Source: Acanthaster planci
Lineage: Eukaryota; Echinodermata; Asteroidea; Valvatida; Acanthasteridae
Assembly (NCBI RefSeq): GCF_001949145.1
Contig: NW_019091431.1
Span: 1,595,030 to 1,659,029, forward strand
Length of the DNA stretch: 64,000 bases
Reading direction: 5' to 3'
The notes beneath the pieces are model-generated. The model made no database searches, had not been told where the DNA came from, and saw only the letters and a program-made list of their open reading frames with translations. Each line of letters begins with the position of its first letter. Position 1 is the first letter of the stretch. Shown one piece after another: positions 34,901 through 46,405 of the stretch. A program made the position numbers and the translations under genes.

Positions 34901-37900
34901 TCAGTGATCTGAACACCGACCTGACCTTGATTAGGTTAAAGGTCTGGACCTATGACCCCATCCACAGGATGAAGTATCTTGCCATTCTTGTTGACGGCTG
35001 CAAAGGTGAAATGAATATCTGATTTCATATAGTCCAGTTTTTATTTGGACATTTGGCTACTGCACACACTTGCTTCAGACATTTGTGCATTTTCAGTTAA
35101 GTTTAGACCTGTTACGGCTCCTTTTTTCTCAGAATAAGGCAAGAGGTTAACATCTGTTTATTTGCCTCCATTATGACAGTAAACATTCCAAACTGATAAT
35201 GGAGTTTGAGATAGAGAAAAAAAAATTTAACAACAGCCCCACACAAGCTTTTGCCTTTTCCACTTCTCACGAGTTCTCTTCTCATCATTGTAGATAAGAA
35301 AGGCGGGGCTCTGGCTTCGGCTGTTCACTCCTACACACTCCACGGCGACCCGTCAGTCAAGTGTGTCATGAAGCACATCTTGAAGCTGGTAGCCTTCCCG
35401 ATCAAGACCATGCTGGACCGCTGGATTGAGGACGGGGACTTGGATGACAAGTTTCATGAGGTAAATGTCCTGTACCAAGGTTGTTCTCCATTTTTCTACG
35501 ATTGTAAGACTGATTGCTCCAAATGTATGAAATGGTTACTTGTAAAAGATTTGTAATGATATGTTTGAAATCTCGGTTTAGTGTTTGAACATTTTCTGTA
35601 TTTTAACTTAATATTTCCATATTTCTCTTATTTTCTTAGTTCTTTGTTGCCTCGGACCCCCTGGTAAAAGAAGACCGACTTTGGCATGACAAGTACTCCC
35701 TCCGGAAATCCATGATCCCCTCCTTCATAACCATGGAACAGGCCAGAAAAGTAAATACAATGGAAGACTATCATGCCTCCCAAAATAGTAAACAAACAAA
35801 AGCTGGTGTTCTCGTTCCACCAAATTGCATTTCAAAAGAGGAGTATGGACTTGTCATATTTTTGATTATTCTCTCAACATTTTCCTTTTTTTTCCTGATT
35901 TGACAGATTCTTCTGATTGGCAAGTCCATCAACTTCCTTCGTCAGGTTTGCCTTGACAACAGTCCCATCAAGGGCAGAGGAGACAGTGATTCAGTGACAA
36001 AGAATAAATACCAAGACAGTGAGTTGAAGTCAAATTACTCCAAACAGCTCCTTGAGACATTTCTTGTTAAAAATTTGGAGCATTTGAGAAAGAATGTCAT
36101 ATTTCTAGACCATTGAAATGCCACGCTTTATTGAGTCAAAGAAAGTTAATCATTAAGTATTAAGAAACAAAATACTTGTTAAAATACTTACAAAAGAAGG
36201 AATAGTCATAATGCTGATTTGCAGAACCAAGGAATATCCAAACAATAATAGAACCCTTTCAGAACTTCTATTCCTTGATCAAGAACAATTAAAGTGGATA
36301 CCATTCACGGAACATCTCTTTTGACTATTTTGTCTGATATATCCTCCTCAGCTGAGATGCTCTTGGAGCAAGATCTAGACGCCTCCTTCCAGCAGGTGAT
36401 TGACTCCGCTTACCGCGATACCAGTAAGAGACTGCTCTACGTACTCTACACCAATTTCAAGTTCCTCGATCACCTCAAGGTATGTCCCCTCTTGATGTTC
36501 ATTGTATTTTGCTCATTTCCTTTTCCATTTCTGTACCTGTTTTGTCATTTTGGGATGTTGAGTTTGATTCCAGCAGCCCTGTGTAGTGATGATGTTCACA
36601 GTGTTTATCGCAGTGCATTGTTGGGGTAGAATAGGGGTCATTGGTGTATACGCTGCTATCATAAGCATATGAGTGTCATTACTTGTACCTGGGTAATTCT
36701 AGAAAGTAGGGGCCCAAAATGTGACATTTTTGTGCCCCTGTTACCTCTAACCTTTGTTATTTGACAAGGAAATATCACCAGAATTGATCTCAAACTATCA
36801 TTGTTTGTTTGGCAGGTAATTTACTTTAATCTATTACTCTTGAAAACAGGAAAATGTGTTCTGAACTTACAAAATCATATGTCAGATGTGACAGGGACAC
36901 GAAAGAAATGGACCCCTAATTTCCGGAATTTCCCACCTTCATTTTGGAATAGCAGTTGTTTTGTGTAACGGTCAGTTCTGAATATTTCAGGGAAATTATC
37001 CTCCACTGGAATGGTAAGATTGTGCCATTCACTTTTTTTGTGATTAAATGTAACTTGTACGTGCGCTGTTTCTCCTACAACGGCCCCCATTCTTTCCCAC
37101 CATGCACTGCAGTAAACACGGTGAGACGTCATCGGTACATTGGGCTATTATGTTTGATTATCTGGTCTGATTTTGTCGTTTGGATGTCACCAGGCAATGA
37201 GGAGATACTTACTGCTCGGTCAGGGAGACTTCATCCAGCATCTCATGGATCTGCTGGAGTAAGTGGACTTCACCAAAAGTGTAAAAAAAAATTGGTTTTC
37301 CTTCAGTTGGGACTATTCTCATTGTAGCTGCAGAATATTCCATGGACTTTTCATAGAGGAACCTAACAATGTTTGGGAATTTCTGTAAGTGGGCGTTGAA
37401 ACTCTTACAAAGTTTGAAATGGTGTCCTATTTTTCAGGAGTGACTTGTCTAAACAGGCGAACCAACTCTACCTACACAATCTGACAGGTATGTTAGAGAC
37501 TGCTGTTCGAGCTACCAACGCACAGTATGATGATGCTGAGATTCTCAACAGGGTGGATGTGCGGCTTCTGGAGGTAATTTGTTGGAGCACAGGCATTGGA
37601 AATTTCAGACTTTTGTTTGAAATCAGACCATCGGAATCTGGAAACTTTGTATGGGAGGATATTGTGACTGTCGAAAGTAATACAGAGGATATTTTTGCTA
37701 AACTTTATTCATCTGTCACACCGCCACCCACAACTGGCCAAACTATTCAGTTGAAAGAATGCAAACTTGTGAACTTTGACTTCTGACCTTTGCTCTAGTT
37801 GTCCCATGGGGATACTGGCTGGGACGTGTTCAGCCTGGACTACCACGTAGACGGTCCCATCAGCACCGTCTTCACGCCGCAGTGCAAGATCCTGTACCTG

Positions 37901-40305
37901 CGTGTCTTCAACTTCCTCTGGCGGGCCAAGCGCATGGAGTACGTACTGGCCCGGGTCTGGCGCGACACAACGGGCAGCACCCGCAAGCTGGAGGCCATCA
38001 CGGGTGAGCCACGTGGATAGGGTCTGTGCACGGGGACGTTGAGAGCGCTGTTGGCCCAGTCACCGGGTCCAAGTCAGGGCACTTGCTAAATGCAGGGAAG
38101 CCGATCAAAACAGTCACCGTGCCCGGTTTGTACAAAGTACACTGACAAACTTGCAATTGCCACAAAGTTACTTATTCACAGAAGCCAAATGAGGGCCCTT
38201 CACTAGGTCATCAAAATTTAGACAAGCAATTAAATCAAAAACTAAAATGTAGTCAGATTGCCAGTCGGCAAGACTGAGGTATCCTGAAATATTGGCTGAG
38301 GTTCTGTGAGTTTGTGTGTTGGCAGATGACTGCATAACTGTTTGCCCGTGTTGTTGACATTCCCCACAGAGCTGGCGCCCATTTTCCATCAGTGTCACAT
38401 CTTGACGGCAGAGATGGTCCACTTTGTCAACCAGATGCAGTACTACATCAACTTTGAGGTTCAAAAACATCAGTCCTCTTTTGTTTCTCATTCATTGTGC
38501 TGTTATCCACTCCAGAAAACTTTGATTTCAACAAGACATGGACCCAAGACATCTGGGTACTGTTGGAACTGTCCAGCTTTGCACTGGTTTATTGGCATTC
38601 TGTAAACTAAATGAACTTCCTCTGTTGAGAATTCCATCATTTTTGTTTCTGACAAATATCAACGTTTGATGCCAGATGATCTTTCTGCAAAACAGAACCT
38701 ATCAGAACCTATTGGGTTGCAGAAGACCTGTGTCATGCTGCTATCATGCTTTTCTGTTGGTCTACTATAGGTGATGGCCTGCTCTTGGGATGAACTCTGG
38801 AAGAAAGTGACGGAGGCGGAGGACATGGACCACATCATTGCCGCCCACGAAGTCTTCCTGGATGCCATCATCAAAGGCTCCCTGCTCGATGAGGAGTCGC
38901 AGGTAACGTTGCTAGAAGTTTCAGTTATGTTCACTCTCTAGGCCAAGTCTGAGCTGTCATTTTTGTTCAGGACTACGGATAATTGAAGTGGTGTTCTAAT
39001 GGCAGAAGCTGAAAACCACTGCCTCTCAAGAAAACAGTTTGGATTGGTATTTTTCTGAGTTGGTTCCAATTCTTTGAAGCCACTCCTTTAAAAATAGAAA
39101 TACATCTGAGAGTTCAAACCTAACCTCAAAAGCCCTGGCTATAGCATAAATTTGATTCTGGATTCCAAAATTAGTTCCATGGTTCATAACTGTCTCAGAC
39201 ATCTGGTGCTTCATTTGGTGAAAGTTCCCCCTCCCCACCCTCAACAAAAAAAAATTCATGAAGATTACAATCTGTGTGCCTCTGACAGCCCTTACTGACC
39301 CAGCTGCGAGCAATCTTTGACCTGATCATCCAGTACCAGGAAGTGCAGGAATCCCTCTACAATGATAGCTGTGAGGAACTCAGGCAGAGAGGGGCCAACA
39401 AGCAGGCCATCCAAGAAAGGACAGAACAGGTGGGTCATCAGCCCTAATCCTTAACTGGCTGTTAACCCTGATGCTTAGGACGATTTTGCTGAAATGAGGA
39501 CGTTACTGCCCATTGGGCCTCTTGCACTGTGAAATTTACAGTAAGAGTTGACCCATTGCTTCCTTCAATCGTGGAGAATTTGAAAAGGTTCTAGAACGTC
39601 CTTGGCATGAATTCCGGGTTCCAGGGGGGAACTCAAGAGATATTCCTGAAAGGCCCATGGAGTGAGATAAGTGGCTACCCTCCCGTTAGCCTGAGTGGGG
39701 ATTGAACAGTGGTCTTGCCATGAACATTCATCATGGGTAAGCATCTTGCAGAAAGTGCCAGGTCCGGCTGGTTTGCTACGTTCAATGAGGTCAGCCAGAT
39801 GGACCATTTACCCTTTAATCTCTTACCGTCTTGCCCTTCATGTATTCCAATATTTTGTGATGCTTGTCTGGTGTCCTGTGTTGTCGGAAGGGTGAGTGGG
39901 GACTGACAGCACAGGCTGAGCAGGACCAGAAGAGACGCCGGGCCAAATTCCTTCGGGAGTTCATTCCAACCAGCCGGGCCCAGCTGAAGGTCCTAAGGAA
40001 ATCTTTTCAGGTACAGCAGATATCTGTATTTGTGTTCACTGTTTTAAAGATCCTTTGTACATATTCAGCAACACTGTTTGTGTACATAAATTCTCATCCC
40101 CCAAGCAAAAGCCATTCGGTGTAATAATTGCAGATTTTATGCTTGACAGGATATGGTTCAACGCTTCCTGGTGATGCTGACTGGTCACTCGGACGACAGC
40201 CTGCGACTCCTGGCGGTCAGGCTGGACTTCAACGAAGTTTACAAAGCTAAGGAGCCCATGCTGCGAAGTCCCATGGCCTACAACCGCACCAAGAAGGTCT
40301 TCTGA
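28939..40305 (+). CDS. TUBGCP3: Gamma-tubulin complex component 3 (GCP3)
   Basis: GCP3 is a core spoke of the gamma-tubulin ring complex, which nucleates microtubules at centrosomes and spindle. Coding exons: 28939-29020, 29550-29598, 29777-29838, 30018-30085, 31340-31417, 31745-31892, 32582-32633, 32726-32916, 33564-33682, 34346-34471, 34584-34652, 34873-35005, 35294-35460, 35640-35750, 35907-36018, 36352-36479, 37194-37258, 37438-37573, 37799-38003, 38370-38458, 38771-38902, 39289-39429, 39891-40010, 40150-40305. All phases agree; total 912 residues (human 907). The N-terminal helical segment (about 1-110, the MOZART1-binding region in the family) is followed by a Ser/Pro-rich linker, the GRIP1 domain from about 248 ([14 protein letters not shown]), and GRIP2 from about 566 ([38 protein letters not shown]), which binds gamma-tubulin. 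The start lies in a strong CACCATGG context. The N gap falls within intron 4, so no coding sequence is lost. Confidence 0.97.
30234..30292. repeat. 59-bp near-perfect hairpin with telomere-like arms
   Basis: TTAACCCTAACCCTCCTCA is followed after a short loop by its complement ending GGGTTAGGGTTAA. It lies 14 bases before the N gap in TUBGCP3 intron 4. It may be one end of a larger inverted-repeat element flanked by TTAA, with the rest lost in the gap. Confidence 0.8.
30307..31251. other. Assembly gap (Ns) in TUBGCP3 intron 4
   Basis: 945 unsequenced bases. Exons 4 and 5 join in phase across it and match the family without a break, so the gap is intronic. Confidence 0.97.
31950..32261. mobile_element. 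312-bp piggyBac-like MITE
   Basis: The element lies between TTAA sites (31946-31949 and 32262-32265). Its ends are inverted repeats: left CCCCTTCTCACCGGGA, right complementary to CCCCTTGACGCCAGGA. TTAA duplication with CCC(T/C)TT termini is the piggyBac signature. It has no coding capacity and lies in TUBGCP3 intron 6. Confidence 0.8.
32956..33114. repeat. 53-bp tandem repeat, 3 copies
   Basis: Units begin GTTTCCATGATAATGTG (or a close variant) at 32956, 33009 and 33062, an exact 53-bp period with a few substitutions. TUBGCP3 intron 8. Confidence 0.9.
33838..33909 (-). repeat. tRNA-derived SINE-like fragment (Ser/Leu-type)
   Basis: The minus strand reads TGGTGGTCGAGTGGTTAA (an A box close to tRNA-Ser/Leu), an anticodon-like hairpin CTGCA/TGCAG, and GGTTCAAGTCCCA (a B box in a paired T arm). 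Acceptor-stem ends do not pair, so it is probably a SINE head in TUBGCP3 intron 9 rather than a working tRNA. Confidence 0.55.
36691..36934 (+). mobile_element. 244-bp non-autonomous DNA element (copy 2)
   Basis: Related along its whole length to the element at 21491-21731, in the same orientation; shared blocks include TGTGACATTTTTGTG and TTTGTTTGGCAGGTAATTT. The terminal inverted repeats are GGGTAATTCTAGAAAGTAGG and a diverged complement. Flanking ACCT on both sides (36687-36690, 36935-36938) supports a 4-bp target duplication. TUBGCP3 intron 16. Confidence 0.8.
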
Positions 40306-41315
40306 GTTCTCAGCTGTGGTGTCAGGTAGTTAAGACAAACGGTTGTGATAGGTCTGCGCGAGTGGTGGTCTTGCAGGCAACTTGGCCAAAAGCAGTTTAA
40401 TCAATCAAATAGACTTTGAGTGCTAGCAATTTTTCTGAAAGGCGTGCAAATTAGATGATTAATTTTAAACATTAACAAACTCAGAGCCTTTAATAACAAA
40501 ATGTCTGGTGAAAAAAAGAGCACCATGTATGAACAAAAGACAATTTAAGATATTGTATGCGCATGTTTTGTATCTCACATAGGAAACTTGCCTGTCTATT
40601 AAGCATAACACGAAAGTTTAGTTAGAATTATACCCAAAATGCAGTTTATTATGTTCATAACAATTTGTTTACATCTTTTGCAGAGTTAAAGCATATCCTT
40701 GGTACAAAAAATATCATTCAGATTAACCTCTTTGAATACAAGATTTACAAAGCTTAAAGCTGGGAAATACACATTATGATCCTAGATCATTATACAAAAA
40801 GACAGACTACTTAGTGATTTAAATTGCAGTGACTGACATTTCAGCCCTTCACTTAATTGTGCTGACTGCCGTCAGCTCTGGGTTTTTTCGTGAGTTTCTG
40901 TACTGGAGAAAATGACGTGTAAATAAAAAATACTTCTCTCAGTGAAAACTTCTCAAATATTTTGAATGTTCTATCAATCTGTTAACACATTTCTTTCCAC
41001 AAAATATTCCTTTCAGTTTGTTTTAGTCATTATTTCAGGCATTTACATTTATCCCAATAAATTCACTTTAAGATCCCTATCCCTGAATAAATACGCATTC
41101 ACTTTCACATTTATTTTGAATCATGGCAACACTTGTCAAAATTTATTTGGCATACAAACTTAGAAGCAGTGTTGGAGATGACTTTTTATTATGAGAGAAA
41201 TCTCACAACTTAGGAAAACTCTTGAAATACCGGCCCATGTGACTGGTCTACTGTTGTCTGTGTCCCATTTGAGCTCCTGTAAGCATGTTTCCAAGTCCCA
41301 GTCCTTGACATGGAA
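40306..41315. other. Convergent 3' region between TUBGCP3 and nitrobindin copy A
   Basis: The two genes converge here. A plus-strand AATAAA at 40922-40927 is a candidate TUBGCP3 polyadenylation signal. A minus-strand AATAAA at 41185-41190 lies about 125 bases past the stop of nitrobindin copy A. No other gene was seen. Confidence 0.65.
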
Positions 41316-42946
41316 CTACAAATGAGAAGTTCCCTTGTTCTTGTAAGTGATGTACAAGTGCTGGGCGAACGGTGTCTTGGGAGTGGACATGAGGACGATC
41401 TGCTCCAAGATACCTCCTGGCTTCAAACAGAAAGCCCTTCTGAGCTGCAACAAGATTTAGTGATGAATAAAGATTAGGCAAGACTGCTACAGCAATCTAC
41501 ACAGCCACAGGGCCACTCAATTTTAATTAGTTCAACCAAATCCTCTTGGGTGCTTTGGTGAGACCTAACCAGACGCATCACTTGGGCATCATATGTTAAA
41601 GTTAATTGATTGCTCTGTGCTCCAAGATGCCAACAGGCCTATGAGCTCAAAGGCCTAACAGCCTGGATATCCAAGGTTGCTATCCACCTAAGGCAAGGTT
41701 TGCAATATCTGACACCCCTTGGACCCATCTGATGCCGTATTTCCACAGCACCTAGTATTTGGGAAGGAACGGCAAAAACTTGTTCATCAGTATTAAAGAT
41801 ATGTGTAAAAATGTGGGCTAGTAAATTCGGAACGAGCAAAAACTGTCACAATCTTTTTTTTATCTGTCCCCATGAAAGGTGGAGAGGTAGCTAGATCCAT
41901 CAGTGGGCACCATTCAGGGAGTCAAGCCACCTCCCATTGTTTACACAAGGGCAATTTCTTTTTGCTGATGCTGTCTGCCCAATTCAGTATGGTCCAACAG
42001 ACTTTGTACACCAGTTGCCCTTGCAGCTTTTGGCAGGGTTGTGTGTCAGGTCTTGTACTCACTCCAGTTGTGCTTGGCGTATTAGGAAGGCTCATGGATA
42101 GCAGCAAATCGTCCTTAAACTCAATTGAGGTCCCTTTCAACTCGCCCTCCTCAATCTCCACAAAACCTGTAAATGGACAGGGGAGTTTTCATTTCACTTC
42201 ATTTTATGTGGGAGGAGAATGAAGGGGAAGTTTGAAATGGGGGGGAGGGCACTTGCCAACCTCATCCCCTGGTTACTTTCTTTTCACCTTCATTCCTACA
42301 GCAAGTAAGTAACCCCTGGCTTACAACGTTTTCCCTGCACCCATATTGGATAGAGCAATGAGCATAAGCACTCGCCAAGATCCTGGGCACACATGTAGGC
42401 AACTTTCTTGGTGGCTGGGTCCATTCTGATGAAGCCGCACTCAACATGCTTCGCGATGCCTCCCAACCAGGACTCCGAGCTGAATGAAAATAACAAAATA
42501 AGTCTAACAAGGCTCTGTGCAACGGCATAATGCCCTTGCGTACCACGTGAACCATCAGAATTCTGGTGACCACGCCCACAAAAGAGATGCTCAAAAACAA
42601 GCTGAATTCAGCAGTAGAAGACATGTCTAAAACTTTTATATGTTTTATTCCGGTGGCACTTTCATTGGGAGAGGTGGACCCACACACTGGGGGAGGTTTC
42701 AGATTTAAGTTTTATAGGAATCATGCATGACTATGATATCCAATCAACCACTAGTAATCTCCCCTAATGACACAACAGTCTCTCAACTCACTAGAAATTA
42801 AGTACTGGCTGCCCTAGGTGGGTGATTTTCAAGGTGGTTGTGTAGTCAAAGGAGGCAGATGTGGGATACATTCCTTTGGCTTGGATGGACTCCCATTCGC
42901 CAAGAAGCCAGGCCAAGGGTCGAAGTCCTTCATGCAGACGAGCCAT
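41316..42946 (-). CDS. Nitrobindin-like heme beta-barrel protein, copy A (THAP4 C-terminal domain family)
   Basis: Family: a small heme beta-barrel that binds NO and isomerises peroxynitrite to nitrate; in vertebrates it is fused to a THAP zinc finger as THAP4. Coding exons 42792-42946, 42376-42479, 42063-42166, 41316-41444 join in phase to 163 residues, the usual size of a stand-alone nitrobindin. Family marks: LAWLLGEWES near the N terminus, ITHLGQPVLNF (41-51), ECGFIRMDPATKKVAYMCAQ, EIEEGEL, and a C-terminal QHLYITYK whose His is the expected proximal heme ligand. No THAP zinc finger is seen. Exon 2 ends at a GC donor (42374-42375). The start ATG lies at 42946, but an upstream in-frame extension or 5' exon is possible. 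It is a paralogue of the gene at 45292-46400. Confidence 0.9.
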
Positions 42947-45291
42947 TGTCAGGAATGATAGATGTTGGCTGGGAGTTGAGAGGGGCAAAGTGTGAGACTT
43001 TCATGGTGAAGTGTTTTTACCCGACCCGCATGCTCTGTCTAGCTACCAGTGCTACCGTGACAAAGTAATTCTATGTGTTTTGTCTTTCACTTTTGCTTGA
43101 CGCGATTACGGAGAAAAGATCTCCCCCCCGGTCGCTAGTCACGATTGTATAAACAATTGTCTTTGCTAGGGGAAGATCTAGTACAAGTTCGGTTTCTTGT
43201 TTGACCTCTGAGTCCACATACTATTAAAATATACTACATGGACCAGTAAAGTGTTCTCCCAATGTGTTTTCACCTACTTGTAGTATGGAATAAAACTTGA
43301 AATCCCCGTACCCTGGCGTTTCTGTTGCACAAGCGCGTTCCGACCCGCTGCAGCCTAGGCCAAGTTCACAGCCACTCAAGCGAGCGAACATATGACCGCT
43401 CCAGTGATATTGGGCATAATTGCTGCAATGGGTTTACCTCATTAATAACTTCCTGGACTGAAAAAAATTCAAGATGACAGAAAAACCGAACAGTTGTTCC
43501 AGTCCCAGCGTCCTTCACCACTGACTGACCTCGGAAACTAGCTACGGCAATAAACACCTGCAGGCTGCAGCTGTACCCGAAAGTGGAACTTTGGCAAGTC
43601 TCTGAACTTTCTAAGCCTTCAGAAAGAAATAGCGCCCTCTATAAGGGTTTGCTGTACAAAATTTATCGCGTGAATTCTGTTTGCAGACTGCGCGTGCGAA
43701 ACCTGTCACCATCGACTTGGCCAAAAAGTTTATTGGTTTAAATTTCGTTCAACAGTAGGCGTTATTAAAACCACAGGGCAATGAAATGGACCGTTTAAGG
43801 TGTTTTGTTTTTGTTTTATTCTAATTTTTGTTTACATGTGCATCGCACCTGATACCATTACAATAAAGAGGAGACAACCAATTTGATGTTATTATTATTC
43901 ATTTCCGGTAATGAATCCAAGGATTCCTCAAAAGTGCCCTAGGCACTGTAGAATGAAGAAACCTGTAAAGACCGAGGAGAAAATGAGAAGCAGTTACAGT
44001 TTAAGAGGTGGAAGGAAAACCCCAAAGGAATATTCTGGGTAAAACCCACGGAATCAGGTAGGGACCGAAAACCCAATCCACATGTGGACCAACCCGGGAA
44101 TCTAAGATGCAAGGCGAGGAAAAAAACAACCCACTACGCCAACCTGACTTCCCATAAATAGAAATAACATTTTGTTAGAAAGGTTTAAGTACATGTACAT
44201 GAATTATAGTTTATATCGCCCATAAAATACTTGTTCAAAACATTTTTTCATGCAAAACACGTCTTTTCAGAGTTACTTGAACTTCAGAAATTTTCCAACA
44301 TATAATCATTCTGCTACTTTGGAATACCATTTTAATGCCACAAATCAAGAAGTGTCAAATAATGTTATTTCAGTTCTCTACTCAAATGCAATATTTTTCT
44401 CCACTTTTTGATGAGTAAAAGGGGCATAATGGCAACCTGATCAGAGAGCCAATGCATTATGTTGCTATCAATCTGTTTACATGCAGTGCCTGGGTATATT
44501 GTTAAATTCCAAATTCATAAGGTTATAATTGTATTTCTGGTTACAGAACAACAGTTTGACACAAAACAGACTTCTACACAAACACACGCTCACACCAACT
44601 AGATTCTTGAAGAAGAGCGGTTTTACAGACTTGAGACATTGACTTCTACCTAGAACTACAGCAAATAATTTATTATGTGGTACCCACTTTCTTCGGATAA
44701 AATTGTTTTTCCTTCGACTGAAAAAGAGAAATCAACTAAAATAAGTTTTTATTCAGGATCCTATTGGAAATAGAAGCCACAATTGGTCCATGCTGGTCAG
44801 AGTCCCTGAAGATTGCTGTAGTGCCCCTCTCATGTGGAAAAAGATGCCAGATTAGTTTTCCAATGCACAAGTCAGCAGGAATACAACAAAGGACAGGACA
44901 GAATAAAATTTCTTTTATTGTCTGAGTTGTGAATACAAAAGTTTTTATCATGTATACCTGGCTTCTTAGACTTCTTACACTCTCATACTTTCACTGTACG
45001 TCAGCTGTACATAATTTGTGCATTTTTGAGATTGAAAGCAAAGAACTTTTGAGGCAAGTAACTTGTGCATATATTTATTGGGCTCGAGCATGCTGATTGA
45101 GGGCACCACACACTTTGGCAGATTACTGGTTCTCACATGTAACTGTGCGTCTCATCATTCATGACAAGATGGGTACCAGTGTACATGTATATTGAGATCC
45201 AAGACATGAATAATGGACAAATTCCATGCATCCTCCATTCAATTTCAGCATTGCGGCCAGTTACCAAGTCGTTCCTTCCCTCAAGGCCACC
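42947..45291. other. Interval between the two nitrobindin genes
   Basis: It contains the upstream region of copy A, an AGCGCCCTCT motif (43631-43640), a tRNA-derived SINE (43889-44155) and AT-rich sequence. A minus-strand AATAAA at 45074-45079 is a candidate polyadenylation signal for copy B. No coding exon recognised. Confidence 0.55.
43889..44155 (-). repeat. tRNA-derived SINE
   Basis: On the minus strand, GGCGTAGTGGGTTG (A box) is followed by TTAGATTCCCGGGTT (B-box-like). A tRNA-unrelated body follows with the GGGTTTT and CCTTTGGGGTTTTCC pattern common in invertebrate SINE2 elements. The element ends in a short (ATA/TAA) repeat at 43889-43899. Degenerate; probably old. Confidence 0.7.
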
Positions 45292-46400
45292 TTAGGTATC
45301 CTTCTTCTTGTACGTGACATGCAAATGCTTGGAAAATGGCGTCTTTGGAGTGGTCATGAAGACGATCTGCTCCAAGTGGCCGTCTGACTTCAGACGGAAT
45401 GTCCTTTTGAGCTGCAATCGGGAAATCAAAGATGCATTAAACAAAATCAACCACAGACAAATGAGCACATTTACTCTGATTTGATCATAAAAAAGCCTCA
45501 CTCGACAAATTTGGATTCCCAGATTTTTACAAATCTTCTATAAACAAAGAGCTATCATGAAGGCAGTGTTTTGATAGGACCAAGGTGACTTACACCTGTT
45601 GCGCCTTCTTCCTTGGCAAAAGTCATTCTCAGCAGCGAAGGCTCGGTTAACTCAACAGAAGTTCCATCAAGCTCTCCTTCTTCAATCTCCACAATGCCTA
45701 AAAACAGCCAACAGAAATAGTTACTCAGTCTTTGGTCTGAGGGGGGGAGGGGCTAATGAGGAATGTTTGGAGGTGGTGGGGCACCTACCAGCATTCTGGG
45801 CACACATGTAGGCTACCCTTGTTGTGCCTGGGTTCATCCTTAAAAAACCACTCTCGATGTGCTTTGGGACACCTTCCATCCAAGTTTCTGAGCTGAAAAC
45901 AAAGGTCACGTGATTCAAAGTTAATAATAATAACCAAGGCTTTGTCCCTTAAACTCTTGGTAATACCCCCTTCCAAATTGCCACACCCACAAATGAGATA
46001 ATCAAAAAGGGGAGAGAGCGTCACTGTCAATTCAACTTGTAAAATGGAACCTTCCAAGTTCCAGCCCCTTGTATGTCTTCCACAATGCACAAGGTGAAGC
46101 TAATTACAGCAACTAATCATCTGAAACCTATGCCAACATAATGATTAAACTTCTATTTTAAAACTCTGTAGACACATTAAGCAGCACCCATTGCAGTCTT
46201 TTATACCATTCCCCCATACCATACTCATCCAGTCTCTAAACTCACTAGAAATTCAGTACTGGCTGTCCTAGGTGGGTGATGTTGAGGGTTTCTGTATAGT
46301 TGAAGGAGGAAGATGTTGGAAACATTCCTTTGGCTTCAATGGACTCCCACTGGCCAAGAAGCCATGCCAAAGGTTGTGCTCCTTCATGCAGTTTAGCCAT
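45292..46400 (-). CDS. Nitrobindin-like heme beta-barrel protein, copy B (THAP4 C-terminal domain family)
   Basis: Same fold and likely role as copy A. Coding exons 46246-46400, 45789-45892, 45594-45697, 45292-45411; the first three have exactly the same lengths (155, 104, 104) as those of copy A. The core encodes 160 residues. Marks: LAWLLGQWES, ITHLGQPVLNF, ESGFLRMNPGTTRVAYMCAQ, EIEEGEL, and KHLHVTYKK at the C terminus, closer to the vertebrate wording than copy A; the first His is the expected heme ligand. All introns are GT-AG. An acceptor (CCCCCCAG) five bases before the ATG suggests an upstream exon, and the phase fits the candidate at 48701-48800. Confidence 0.92.
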
Positions 46401-46405
46401 GTCAG

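Noticed and set aside
39560-39810. SINE-like sequence with TGTTCAATCCCCA in TUBGCP3 intron 22
   Set aside because: A possible B box only; no clear A box or tail, so not listed as an element.
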